A stretch of DNA of 64,000 bases from Hexactinellida sp. DTS-2022. Lineage: Eukaryota; Porifera; Hexactinellida. Numbering within the stretch: position 1 is the first letter of the stretch; each line of letters starts with the position of its first letter. Below the pieces are notes generated by a model. The model was not told the DNA's origin, made no database searches, and worked only from the letters and a program-made list of their open reading frames with translations. Below are positions 1 to 9,416 of the stretch, in pieces. The stretch is taken from positions 1,178,001-1,242,000 of the forward strand of contig JAPNXP010000006.1 of NCBI GenBank assembly GCA_028753945.1. The letters run 5' to 3'. The translations under genes and the position numbers were made by a program.

Positions 1-129
1 ACGATTTTTTAATCTGTCCTCATTTCCTGACAATTAAGCTCAAAGTTGCCACAATTCACCCTTAACTTTCTAAAATCGTAAATTCATTAATATCAATTAT
101 GCAATTATTTCGTGGTTTCGATGAAAATC

Positions 130-385
130 TACTATTTATGAATAATTCAATTAGATTCAGTGTTATTTCGATTCAAGTTATTGTTGATATTATAATTACA
201 ATAAAGAATTCTAGTATATATGAATAATTAATTTACATTCAATAGCTATTACTATACAAATCAATTTCTGATATCATAGTTATAATAATTTATTCTATTT
301 ATATGAATAATTCAATTTGATTCTATAGCTGTTGCTATATAAATCGAATTCTAAATACAGTAGTTCTATTGATGTTTTCTCCTAT
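130..385. repeat. Diverged ~82-bp tandem repeat
   Basis: Three diverged units begin near 137, 221 and 302. Each starts with atgaataatt, followed by a stretch like attcaatagctattactat and a run of aatttctgatatcatag type. The unit is about 82 bp and AT-rich. No gene is seen in positions 1-799. Confidence 0.6.
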
Positions 386-420
386 ATCAATATTCAATTT
401 CACTCAACAGTTATTCAATT

Positions 421-799
421 TCAGAACGATTTCTGATATTCAAACAATGGATTAAATTACTATTTGTATAAATATTTTTCTATGTTTGTGCTTGGTGCCC
501 GAAATGTATTAGAGTGTAAGGGGGGGTTTATAAATTATAATGCATTAATAATGGAAATATAAACTTAATCCCATATGTCATTCTAAGGAAACAATTATGC
601 TGATTTCAATTTCAAAACGATAACTGATATATAAACAATGGATTATTGAGATGGAATTTCTAGTTTATGACATTCGTTTGTGTGCTTGTTTGGTGTCCGA
701 ATTGTATTAGAGTGATAGGATATGTAAACAAGTATGCTGATTTCACTTTCAAAACGATTTCTCTTACACGTATACAAACAATGGATTAATGAGATGGAA
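421..799. repeat. Tandem repeat that hosts the Helitron insertion (left part)
   Basis: Two full units and part of a third carry the same order of blocks: tttcaaaacgat, ataaacaatggatta, gagatggaa, then tgtttggtgcccgaa and tgtattagagtg. The blocks recur near 424-510, 610-715 and 750-799. The third unit stops abruptly at 799 and resumes at 2636 after the Helitron. Confidence 0.75.
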
Positions 800-1058
800 T
801 CTATACTATTAATAGAGCAGTGTCTGTGTGTGTGTGTGTGTGTCCGCACCGATCTCAAATCGCATTTTGATTGGCCCAATTCAACCACTAATATTTATCT
901 CCTAATATGCATTGTTGACATTCATTTTTGATACTGCTGATCGCAAATTGATTGGCCCAATTCAACCACTAATATTTATCTCCTAATATGCATTGTTAAC
1001 ATTCATTTTTTGAATAAATACCACATACGGAAACAAAAATTATTTTGTTAAACATTCA

Positions 1059-2480
1059 ATGGTAAAGATTGATTCTGGAGAAGGAGGACTATTGTTTCTT
1101 GACGCGCCAGGGGGAACCGGAAAGACTTTTCTCTTCAACCTTCTGCTATCGTATGTACGAGCGAAAGGAGATGTGGCTGTAGGTGTAGCAAGCTCAGGTA
1201 TCGCTGCAAATCTTCTTATGGAAGGTAGAACAGCTCATTCGACCCTGAAATTACCAATACCAGTATCATCAGATTCTGTTTGTAATTTTGGACCATTGGA
1301 TCCTACAGGTCAACTAATCAAATCTGCCAAAGTAATTTTATGGGATGAAGCGCCAATGATGAGTAGACGAAATCTTGAAGCATTCGATCGGACTGCACAA
1401 GATATTATGAACAATGATCAGATTTTTGGCGGAAAATTGATGTTATTAGGTGGCGACTTCAGACAGATATTGCCTGTGGTTCGACGAGGACGACGACCGG
1501 ACATTGTCAATGAGTGTCTGTCAAGATCTCATTTATGGGCCCATTGTACTCAATTCCATCTCACAACAAATATGCGATGTCAACAAGCAGTTCGAACCGG
1601 TACAATCGAGGAAACTGATCGACTGATAGAATATGCTGCTTGGCTCTTGAAATTAGGGGAGGGTAAGATTGATATTGTTGAGGAGAAAGTGCCAGATGTT
1701 ATACAGTTTCCATCAAGTATGTTTCTGAAAGAAAACACCTCACAAGCACTTATCCAATTTGTCTATGGAGGACTTGAACTACCTGAAAATCATAGTAACC
1801 CAGATTGGTTGGCTACCCGAGGCATTCTCAGTCCCACTAATGCATGCATTGACGACATGAACAAACAGGTCCTTCAAATATTGCCGGGGAATGTTGAGGT
1901 CTTGAAAAGCGTGGATAATGTAGCCAGTGAGACGGAAACCACTTTATATCCTCAGGACTTTCTAAATTCCTTAAACATATCTGGACTGCCACCGCATGAG
2001 CTACATGTCAAAGAGAACACTCCGGTAATGCTTCTACGTAACATCGATACAGAGAATGGACATTGTAACGGAACACGATATTTAGTAAGACGAATGTACA
2101 GAAGTAACATCATTGAAGCTGAGATACTAACAGGCAAATACAAAGGCAATACACTGATGATTCCCAAGATTATGATGTCTCCGTCAGATAATGAATTTCC
2201 ATTCATTCTGAAACGGAGACAATTTCCCATAAGGCCAGCGTTCTGCATGACAATTAACAAATGCCAAGGCCAGAGTTTGACAAGAGCAGGAGTGTATTTG
2301 CCAACTTCTGTATTCACCCATGGACAGCTTTATGTTGCAGCGTCAAGAGTAGGGGATCCGGACAACATTCGATTTGTAATTGAACAAAACAAATATAAGG
2401 ATACAGCAGAGCGTAAACGACATCCAAGGAAATCTAATGTAAAATACACCCGAAATGTAGTATACAAAGAAGTTTTGTAG
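1059..2480 (+). CDS. Pif1-like DNA helicase of Helitron type (lacks the Rep nuclease part)
   Basis: The 473-residue open frame is a superfamily 1B helicase of the Pif1/RecD2 group, the C-terminal half of Helitron Rep-Hel proteins. Such proteins unwind DNA during rolling-circle transposition. Visible motifs are Walker A GGTGKT (about residue 19-24), Walker B WDEAPMMS (about 95-102), the motif III region LLGGDFRQILPVV (about 127-139), SPTNACID near 268, and the C-terminal block INKCQGQSL with VAASRV (about 405-435). The frame has no stops and begins at an ATG 260 bp inside the left end. The upstream zinc-finger and HUH domains of a full Helitron protein (usually over 1200 residues) are absent. 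It could be expressed as a stand-alone helicase, but the position inside a Helitron argues it is a transposon remnant. Confidence 0.88.
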   Translation: MVKIDSGEGGLLFLDAPGGTGKTFLFNLLLSYVRAKGDVAVGVASSGIAANLLMEGRTAHSTLKLPIPVSSDSVCNFGPLDPTGQLIKSAKVILWDEAPMMSRRNLEAFDRTAQDIMNNDQIFGGKLMLLGGDFRQILPVVRRGRRPDIVNECLSRSHLWAHCTQFHLTTNMRCQQAVRTGTIEETDRLIEYAAWLLKLGEGKIDIVEEKVPDVIQFPSSMFLKENTSQALIQFVYGGLELPENHSNPDWLATRGILSPTNACIDDMNKQVLQILPGNVEVLKSVDNVASETETTLYPQDFLNSLNISGLPPHELHVKENTPVMLLRNIDTENGHCNGTRYLVRRMYRSNIIEAEILTGKYKGNTLMIPKIMMSPSDNEFPFILKRRQFPIRPAFCMTINKCQGQSLTRAGVYLPTSVFTHGQLYVAASRVGDPDNIRFVIEQNKYKDTAERKRHPRKSNVKYTRNVVYKEVL

Positions 2481-2606
2481 GTGGGCTGGCTATAATGACT
2501 GATATATATAAATTATCAGTAATCTGTACATAGCCACCTCTTAGTATATATTCCCGCTTATAATATAATATCCATATCAAATTATCATGAAAATAATTCC
2601 ATATTA

Positions 2607-2635
2607 CGTCAGCAAAGCGACGGGTAACTGGCTAG
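2607..2635 (+). other. Helitron 3' end: hairpin plus CTAG
   Basis: CGTC-A-GC, AAA loop, GC-GACG forms a 6-bp stem with one bulged A (2607-2622). It is followed by nine bases and CTAG (2632-2635), then T. This is the layout of Helitron 3' termination signals. Confidence 0.85.
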
Positions 2636-2770
2636 TATCTATTATATGAACATTCGTATGTGTATTTGTTTGGTGCCCGAAATGTATTAGAGTGATAGCT
2701 AGGGGGGGTTTACCGTATTTATAATGGAAATATAATTTAATCCCTTCTGTCATTCTAAGTAAACAAGTAT
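2636..2770. repeat. Right part of the Helitron-interrupted tandem repeat
   Basis: Continues the unit cut at 799: tatgaacattcgtatgtg, tgtttggtgcccgaaatgta, aatggaaatataa and cattctaagtaaacaagta all match units at 479-600 and 661-730. Confidence 0.75.
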
Positions 2771-2912
2771 TAGTAGGGTCAAAATCTAAGATGCCGTGAC
2801 CAACCTCGCCAAGTTAAGTTTTATGCCTGTTCTGATATTTTAGGGTATATCTCGTGATTTAAGCTCCCATCTCGAAAATTTTGGCAAACCTTTTTATAGC
2901 TTCAAATTCAAA

Positions 2913-3846
2913 TAGTTAGGGAATTTTACCTCAAATTATAGGTAAACCTTGAAAAAAATTGTTACCAAACAATTTCTACACTAGAGTCTTCTTCTGGACC
3001 CAAATAAACATAGAAAAAAAGTTGCAAGCCCAAACCCGTGAGGAAAATTTTTTACACGGGTTGCGGTTTCTGATTTTCCATAGTAAATCGCCGACATTTC
3101 TGGAGCTAACTTTCTCAAACCAGCTCCAATCAAATTATTATCACCATATTGGTACTCTGCGTTAAATTTCCAGCAATTTGATATATCACATGTCCATATT
3201 TGGAAGAATTTTTCCATAGCAACGCTGGAATGTCTTAGGAATGTGTAAAAATTCCATTATCAAATTGTGTTCCCACTTAATCAAGTGACCCCTCATACGA
3301 CTCCATTCAGCTACCTGAGTAAAATTATACACATACCGACACTCTAAAATGTGATTTTATAAAATTATTCGAGATTTACAGTTAATCTCAAAAATCTCGA
3401 ATAATTTTATAAAATCACATTTTAGAGTGTCGGTATGTGTATAATTTTACTCAGGTAGCTGAATGGAGTCGAATGAGGGGTCACTTGATTAAGTGGGAAC
3501 ACAATTTGATAATGGAATTTTTACACATTCCTAAGACATTCCAGCGTTGCTATGGAAAAATTCTTCCAAATATGGACATGTGATATATCAAATTGCTGGA
3601 AATTTAACGCAGAGTACCAATATGGTGATAATAATTTGATTGGAGCTGGTTTGAGAAAGTTAGCTCCAGAAATGTCGGCGATTTACTATGGAAAATCAGA
3701 AACCGCAACCCGTGTAAAAAATTTTCCTCACGGGTTTGGGCTTGCAACTTTTTTTCTATGTTTATTTGGGTCCAGAAGAAGACAGTAGTGTAGAAATTGT
3801 TTGGTAACAATTTTTTTCAAGGTTTTGAGTTAAAATTCCCTAACTA
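2913..3846. repeat. 930-bp near-perfect palindrome (foldback element)
   Basis: The left arm (about 2913-3377) and right arm (about 3392-3846) are reverse complements with only a few mismatches, apart from a ~15-base insertion near the outer end of the left arm. A 14-base spacer lies between them. A single RNA or DNA strand would fold into a hairpin of about 450 bp. Short open frames occur in both arms in mirror image, but they show no protein family and follow from the symmetry. No clear target duplication was seen, so the transposon class is unknown. It may equally be an inverted duplication. Confidence 0.85.
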
Positions 3847-4341
3847 AAAGGGCCTCCGGCAATCATTTAGAAAAATTAAGGCCCCTCTCTGAAAATTTCA
3901 TAAATTGAGATTAGAGTGTTTTTGAACAGTATACAATATGTACTAGCTGCACTGAAATTTCAACTCAATCGGGACTATACTTTTAATGTAATAGCCTTTT
4001 GAATTTTCCAAATCTCATTGTCACCATGGGAGGTCCATTCTTGAACTATTTTTTAAGAGATTTGAAGGATATCTTATCCTATATAATTGCAATAACCTTT
4101 TAACTGGCTATGTAGTATGCCTCCATGTAAATCTCGGTAATAGACCTAAATTTAGCACTTTGACTCTTCTGGGGATCTCACATGGGGGTGACGAAGCAAA
4201 ATAAAATTACCCATAATCGGTTTTTTCGCCCACTTTTATCACAATTTTAACGTCATTGGACTGTTTTTTTGTTTTTTTTGTAAAGCCAAGCTGACGAGAA
4301 CAAAGGGGTCGTTGTATTTATATTTATTCACCCCAGGGGAG
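3847..4341. other. Intergenic, nothing recognised
   Basis: AT-rich sequence with poly-T runs near 4266-4280. No coding potential, RNA gene or repeat family was recognised before the MITE at 4345. Confidence 0.5.
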
Positions 4342-4344
4342 AAA

Positions 4345-4463
4345 AAATCTAAAATTACAGCTGTGTAGACAGCATATTCTGGTGGAGGCACTATTAGTCA
4401 ATAAACCCCCAAACATAGTGCCTTCAAATGAATATGCAGTCGGCACAGCTGTAATTTTAGATT
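4345..4463. mobile_element. MITE family A, copy 1 (just upstream of a fucosyltransferase gene)
   Basis: An imperfect inverted repeat of about 120 bp. The left end is aaatctaaaattacagctgt and the right end cggcacagctgtaattttag; the middle holds ggaggcactat and atagtgcc in mirror order. The same element recurs at least eleven more times in this window. It ends 34 bp before the start codon at 4498, so it probably supplies the promoter-proximal or 5' untranslated sequence of that gene. Confidence 0.85.
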
Positions 4464-4497
4464 CTTTGTAGTTCATTAGCATGCAGCATCAATTGTT

Positions 4498-5838
4498 ATG
4501 ATGATTAACTCTATGTTTTTGTCTGTTTTACAAATTTGTTTCCTTATCCATGTGTATTCTATCAGAATACAAGTAATACCGGAAGTATTTGTACGTTTAT
4601 GGCCGTATAATGGTAATCCTAATTTCTCGAAAGATTGGTCTGATGAGTGTGAAGTTTCGTGTGTGTGGACTGGTGAGGCTGATAAAGCAGACGGAGTATT
4701 CTATATAATTAGAAATAATGAAGATGCAAACTGGGCCTTTAATGAGAAGAAAGTTGCTCCTATCTCTATCGGGGGCACTACTGAAGGGGCACATTATTAT
4801 TCTCTACTCACTATCCCAACTTTCGAAAAACATTTCACTGCGAGTTCATTTATCGATTTAAGATCAGATATTCCCTGGGTATTGAAGGTCTCTAGTTATG
4901 AGGATATGCAAAGTGTTCCACAGGTTCAAGATCCAATCAAAAAGGCGGTCACGGCAATATTTAATTGTGGTTCTAAGAACAACCGCGAGACTATCGTGAT
5001 TGAAATGAGTAAAATCGTCCCAATTGATAGTATAGGAAATTGTTTAAGAAACGCGCCCTGGCCGTTGTGTGGCGATCAAGCATGCAAAAAGGACGAAGTT
5101 CTCAAGAGATACATGTTCTGCCTTGTATTTGAAAATGGTGTAAGCCCTGGGTTTGTTAGCGAGAAGATCCACCAATGTTTTAGGGCGGGTTCTCTGCCCA
5201 TTTGGTATGGAACGGAAGATGTTGCACTGTTAGTACCAAAAGGATCCTATGTAGACATGGGAGATTTTGAATCGCATTTAGCATTGGCGGAGTACATGGT
5301 CAAACTAACTAACAATGAAACTCTCTACAATAGCTACTTTGAATGGAAGAAGCGTCCACTGGATCCAGACTACGTCAGAAGGAACAAACCATTCTGGGAG
5401 TATAAGGTTCAATGCAGAGTGTGTCGATATGTTTGGGTGAAACAAAGAGGTCTCACATGGGATAGGGTAACGCAGAACGCAACCGTCATTCTTAATGCAT
5501 CTCCTGACACAAACGAGTTGAGTCTCACATTGGATAAGATAACACATAATACTCAAAGCAATCTCATTGCATCTCCTGACACAAAGCAATTAAGTCTCAC
5601 ATTGGATAAGGTGACACAGAATATTCAAATCAATCTCAATACAACTATTGACTCTAACCTAGATCCAAGTTATATTTATTATATTGAACTACTCTTTCTT
5701 TTGAATCATAATGAAAAGATGGCGAATTCACTAAAATTCTGGACAATTTTGTTGATCCTTTCATTTGTCCTGGTCATACTGGTTGTATACATGTGTCAAG
5801 TTCTACGATTTAAGAAAGTTTTTAAGTGTTTTCGATAG
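4498..5838 (+). CDS. GT10 alpha-1,3-fucosyltransferase-like protein A, C-terminally anchored
   Basis: 446 residues. Known GT10 enzymes move fucose from GDP-fucose to N-acetylglucosamine-containing glycans in the Golgi. The catalytic core covers about residues 28-330. It holds the family signature FENGVSPGFVSEKIHQCFRA (from about 212) followed by GSLPIWYG, where classical members read YVTEK, and an upstream block KKAVTAIFNCGSKNNRET (about 143-160). The N-terminus (1-21) is hydrophobic without a preceding basic tail, more like a signal peptide than the usual type II anchor. After the core come two 24-residue repeats starting ASPDTNELSLTL and ASPDTKQLSLTL (from about 334 and 358). A strong transmembrane segment (about 414-435) and a basic tail RFKKVFKCFR follow. 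That suggests type I topology, unusual for this family. The gene has no introns. It is a near-identical paralogue of 16527-17915. Confidence 0.88.
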   Translation: MMINSMFLSVLQICFLIHVYSIRIQVIPEVFVRLWPYNGNPNFSKDWSDECEVSCVWTGEADKADGVFYIIRNNEDANWAFNEKKVAPISIGGTTEGAHYYSLLTIPTFEKHFTASSFIDLRSDIPWVLKVSSYEDMQSVPQVQDPIKKAVTAIFNCGSKNNRETIVIEMSKIVPIDSIGNCLRNAPWPLCGDQACKKDEVLKRYMFCLVFENGVSPGFVSEKIHQCFRAGSLPIWYGTEDVALLVPKGSYVDMGDFESHLALAEYMVKLTNNETLYNSYFEWKKRPLDPDYVRRNKPFWEYKVQCRVCRYVWVKQRGLTWDRVTQNATVILNASPDTNELSLTLDKITHNTQSNLIASPDTKQLSLTLDKVTQNIQINLNTTIDSNLDPSYIYYIELLFLLNHNEKMANSLKFWTILLILSFVLVILVVYMCQVLRFKKVFKCFR

Positions 5839-5841
5839 CAT

Positions 5842-5975
5842 TCAATAGTATCTTTTCTGAATTAACATTTATCTTGTTTCTTTTATTTTAATTCTCTTTA
5901 TATTTGTATTCTACTTTAATTAATTGAGTGTTTTTATTCATCTTTTCGGAGGTTCGTAGGACGCAATTTATTATA
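5842..5975. other. 3' flank of fucosyltransferase A
   Basis: T-rich sequence directly after the stop codon. No unambiguous polyadenylation signal was singled out. Confidence 0.3.
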
Positions 5976-6275
5976 AAAATCTAAAATTACAGCTGTGCCG
6001 ATAACATGTCCTTCGGAGGCACTTATTTTGGTCGTTGGTTGATTAATAGTTGATTAATCCAAAAGAAAATGCTGTAAAATTAACTGATTGAAGACACTGA
6101 TGGAACACAAATAACTGATTGGTTGCAAGAATCTTCTCTCAACCAATAAATTACAACCACTGTTAGGCATTCTATAATGCACACTTAACAATTGATAGAA
6201 AATCTTTTTATACTATTTGAATGCTACTCGATATCCATACTGGGACAACCCTCTTATTTTATTGGTTAAAAGTTT
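5976..6275. repeat. Composite: half of MITE A joined to dispersed repeat R (minus orientation)
   Basis: Positions 5976-6030 match the left half of MITE A (aaatctaaaattacagctgt, ggaggcact). From about 6085 to 6270 the sequence is the reverse complement of repeat R, whose other copies are near 31375-31590, 43065-43205 and 47060-47210. Shared blocks are ccagtatggat, gaaaatcttttatact-like text, and taggcattctataatgc. Confidence 0.65.
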
Positions 6276-6335
6276 TGTATAATTAAATGACCATTGTATA
6301 GAGTGACATTTTGCAGATTCTACTGTACAGCATAT

Positions 6336-6542
6336 ACGTAGCAGAACAGGCGCCTAAATAGCTTAACCACAAATCTGAGATTCTCAAAAGTGGTTCTAAT
6401 GGACTCGCAATAGTTGATTACCCCACACACAATGCAAATAACAACAATAGGAGGCATACTTTATCCTAGAATGAAAATTAGAAACTGGCCTCTTTGTTTT
6501 ATGGCCTTCTCGGCGACATATATAGCCGTATATTAAGTAGGC
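6336..6542. repeat. Solo arm of the Mutator-like foldback family
   Basis: Matches one long inverted-repeat arm of the element at 20690-22039: gcgcctaaatagcttaacca through gccgtatattaagtaggcca. Only one arm is present here. Confidence 0.75.
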
Positions 6543-6545
6543 CAT

Positions 6546-6949
6546 GAACTAATGAAGATTATTTGAATTCAACGAAGTGTCCGTGTAACATAATCTTAGT
6601 CGCTCATTGTGGTGTGCTGTATTATTTAATTAATAATTATAATATCATTATACAAGCGCGCTACGCTTACTTTGTCGCTTCGCGACGTGGGGCTGGGGTA
6701 CCCTTTACAACAACCGATTTGCGGTTGTTGTGAGTTGGAATCAGCACTTCATGCCTCGCGAAGGAGAAAACTTATTTTTTTCAGAATATATTATTTGTAA
6801 ATTTTGTATTGTCATGATGACGTATTAAATAATTAATGACCCAGGAGTTGTATTGACTATGTGGGGTAAGTTTATTGTTGTTATTGGTGTTGCTGTTGTA
6901 GTTATTGTTATTGTTGTCCGATTGTCTATTAATAATTTACAGTCCCTTA
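6546..6949. other. Intergenic with cgcttcgcgac-type motif
   Basis: Contains gcgcgctacgcttactttgt and gtcgcttcgcgacgtgg near 6655-6687, a motif seen again near 31745-31800, 32590-32660, 35785-35885 and 36445-36545. It belongs to a dispersed repeat. No gene. Confidence 0.5.
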
Positions 6950-7116
6950 CAGTAGCGTAGCCATCTTTTTTATTCGGGGGGGGCCAAGGTAGTTCCAAAC
7001 CCATAGTCCCTGGGTTTTCCACTGATTTGGATATATATATATATAATTGTAACTAATGGGCAAATATTTCGGGGGGGGCCATGGCCCCCTTGGCACCCCC
7101 CCTGGCTACGCTACTG
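6950..7116. mobile_element. 167-bp hAT-type MITE with 8-bp target duplication
   Basis: The ends are CAGTAGCGTAGCCA and its complement TGGCTACGCTACTG. The direct repeats GTCCCTTA at 6942-6949 and 7117-7124 are the 8-bp target duplication typical of hAT insertion. The interior is G- and C-run rich plus an (AT)n stretch. Confidence 0.88.
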
Positions 7117-7176
7117 GTCCCTTAGGATAGCGTGTAAGCTCTATTGGGTTATTATTTATAATTCTTTTACAAACAT

Positions 7177-8410
7177 TTATAAACAGGAAAATATTTGGAG
7201 TCCATAATTACTACGAGACACAACAACTAAGTTTAACTCGTTAGTTATAGCTAATCCCGTGGGGTATTGGAACTCTCCGGCTTGTTCTCCTTGTCCTTCT
7301 ATTGTGTGGATGTGTGCTCCTTCTTTTGAGAATACTTTAATGTTATTAGCCCCCCAATCGCTAATAATTATATTCTCGTATCGGTCTAGACAGAAATAAT
7401 TAGGGCTATTAACCTGCATTTGATAACCCCGTGTTACAACGGAGCGTATCATCTCTCCCGTCTGAGAGAACACGCGTATGCAGGGAGATTCCTCACACAG
7501 CACATAGACTGTATCAGCTGTTAGCTTAACGTCAGTAGGCCGGATAATTCGTTCTTGTGTCAGTGTTCTTATGTGTTGTAGTGAGCTGGTTAGGATCTCT
7601 ATTCTGCTGTTGTTACGATCAGCTACATACACATCTCCGTTGTTGGAGACAGCGAGGCTATAAGGATAACGAAACTGTCCTGGGATAACGAAATCCCCAT
7701 GTGGGCCATGTCCATCTTACCTTAAAGACTAGCTTTATGTCATTCCCTAGTTTGAATTGTAACACAGCGTGTGCTTCTATGTCGCTAACATACACATTGT
7801 CTCCGTGTATCGCTATACCACACGGATTCATGCCCTCATGAGTAAAAGAATTTAAGTACTCGCCTCCTTCTGAAAATATGGAAATACGATTGAATGGTGT
7901 ATGTTCCCCCTCTGCTACGTATATCTGTTTAGAATTGCTCTCTATCGCCGCTGCATTAGGATCCCACAGCTCTCCAGGAGCTGTCCCTCTCTTCCCGACA
8001 GCTGCTACGCGTCTCATAGCTTGGTACCGAGCACTGCGGGTACCTCCTCCTCCAGGAGCTGTCCCAGCCCAGCAATCAGCTGCTCCAGGTGTCCGTGCTG
8101 GCTCCTGAACTCCAGACGGGTCTGTGGCAGAGGCGTTCTCATTTTCAACAGTTTCTGTTTCACTTCTGCCAGTAGACGCTCCTGTGTCTCTCTGAGCAAG
8201 TTCTCCTTCAGGAGTCTCTCTATCTCCGCTTTCGTAGCCAGCAGCTGCTACTCGCTCTCTCGCCGCCATTTCCTGTCTCTTCTCGCGAGCCTCCGTCACG
8301 AGGACGAGTCTCCTCTCATTCACCCGAAGCACCAGCTGGTCACACAGGAGGTGTATCTGCCACTCCACGGGGTCTACTCCTTCTGGCGCGTTGGGGTATC
8401 TAGCTGCCAT
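7177..8410 (-). pseudogene. Frameshifted coiled-coil/NHL protein gene
   Basis: Related along its length to the intact gene at 61319-62563. The N-terminal helical part reads from 8410 to about 8210. The rest of the coiled coil continues in another frame at 8199-8014 (RETQERLLAEVKQKLLK). The NHL propeller resumes from about 8010 (VAAVGKRGTAPGELWDP) and shifts again near 7715; the last repeats read 7700-7177 (YVADRNNSRIEILTSSLQ, NNIKVFSKEG). At least three frame changes are therefore needed for one protein of about 400 residues. No splice pair placed at the breaks restores the frame. It is either a pseudogene or an assembly with indel errors. NHL propellers usually bind proteins or RNA; the family often carries an N-terminal RING/B-box, absent here. 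Confidence 0.8.
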
Positions 8411-8787
8411 TTGTAGATTTGTATGTTTGAAGTTATAGTAGAATTAGAAAGTACGTTAATTATTGCTGCTACATTTGCTCTCTTATACTGTAGTGAAAAG
8501 GAAAGTTAATTAATTCATGTGCATGATTTAATTCTTTGAGACATCACTGCTAGAATCTGCTTACTATACAAGAATATAATTCTTGTGATAGTACTTAGAA
8601 CTATGACTCATAACACACCCATTATGACTCATAGACACACCTATTACTGGAATAAACTGGAACTAACAATAGTTCCAGTAATGTGACATAATAAATTAGT
8701 TGAACTTCACGTGATGTCAGGATTTTATAGAACTATTTTAATTATATAACAACAGTTATTATTCTGTATTAATTTAATATTATTATT
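8411..8787. other. Upstream region of the NHL pseudogene
   Basis: AT-rich. Contains repeated short text attatgactcata and tattactggaataaactgga near 8620-8665. No gene or clear promoter element. Confidence 0.35.
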
Positions 8788-8977
8788 ATATAGTTGACTC
8801 CGCTTAATAGGGTCAGCTTGTTCCAGTGTAGTTCGGACCAATTATTCGGAGAAATCTTTAAACCAAAAATATTTTGAGTCAAACTTTAATTCCATCAAAT
8901 AGATCCTGTGAAATTATGACCCAATTAAGTGGAGAAATCTATTACCGGTGGTTCTATTAAGCGGAGTATGCTGTATT
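8788..8977. mobile_element. pogo/Tigger-like MITE
   Basis: The inverted ends are gactccgcttaatag (left) and ctattaagcggagta (right), with tgctgta at the right edge. The same family occurs at 53852-54033, with half copies near 16150-16230 and 44367-44452. Confidence 0.7.
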
Positions 8978-8984
8978 TACTAAT

Positions 8985-9125
8985 ATTCACTTTAGCCACA
9001 TAAACCGACGGACCCAGTTTGAGAATCCGGTTCTCCATGCCTCTAGGTCCATACCCAATGTAAATGTAGTATCCGTCGCAGTTTGTGCAGGGACCATATC
9101 CGCCACATAGAGAGGTGTTTGTTTG
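8985..9125 (-). other. Coding-like cysteine-containing fragment
   Basis: The reverse strand reads openly with text such as CGGYGPCTNCDGYYIYIGYG followed by GPRGMENRILKLGPSVYVA. The block CTNxDG resembles part of the exon at 60096-60203 and the open stretch at 63125-63285. No start, stop or splice sites could be fixed. It may be an exon or a decayed gene piece. Confidence 0.3.
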
Positions 9126-9416
9126 TATTTGTGTTTACTTAATATCTTTAAATACTATTAAATGGTGGATACTGGTTATGTTTTGTTATTACTGTAGAAC
9201 CTCGTTAGTAGGAACACTATTTCAGTCCCCAACAAAGCCTTTACAATACAAATGATGTTAAATACGAATTCCAGATAAGGTGAACGCATTTTGACAGTCC
9301 TGAAGTTCTACAATAGTTCTAATAGATTGTATAGAGATTTTATGTCTCTTAGTTAGTTACATAAATGTAACCTATGTTTAGATCTGGAAACCTATATGTA
9401 TAAAGTTCTATAATTA
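9126..9416. other. Intergenic, nothing firm
   Basis: Around 9194-9330 the text gaacctcgttagtaggaaca resembles a degraded pogo-type terminal repeat, but no second end is convincing. Confidence 0.3.

Larger units (their letters stand above)
800..2635 (+). mobile_element. Short Helitron carrying only the helicase half
   Basis: The left end is TCTATACTATT at 800, matching the usual Helitron 5' start (TC..TACTA). The right end is CTAG at 2632-2635, preceded by a short hairpin at 2607-2622. The element sits between A (799) and T (2636), the standard Helitron target, and makes no target duplication. The flanks join into a continuous copy of the local tandem repeat; the unit at 651-680 is the matching empty site. 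The 1.84 kb element holds a Pif1-type helicase gene but no HUH (Rep) nuclease, so it is a deletion derivative that would need another element to move it. It also contains a (TG)n run near 821-843 and a direct repeat of about 62 bp (869-930 and 949-1010). Confidence 0.85.

Noticed and set aside
1952..2317. Minus-strand 121-codon open frame
   Set aside because: It is antisense to the helicase gene and shows no family.
2959..3810. Mirror-image open frames (68 and 78 codons) in both palindrome arms
   Set aside because: They are identical because the arms are reverse complements; composition and lack of any family argue against coding.
7680..7715. Short intron at AAG/GTAAGA in the NHL pseudogene
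   Set aside because: The only nearby acceptor gives a 41-bp intron that does not restore the propeller frame.
7901..8416. Plus-strand 171-codon open frame
   Set aside because: It is antisense to the NHL pseudogene; Ser/Cys/Arg-rich composition is the mirror of the coiled coil.
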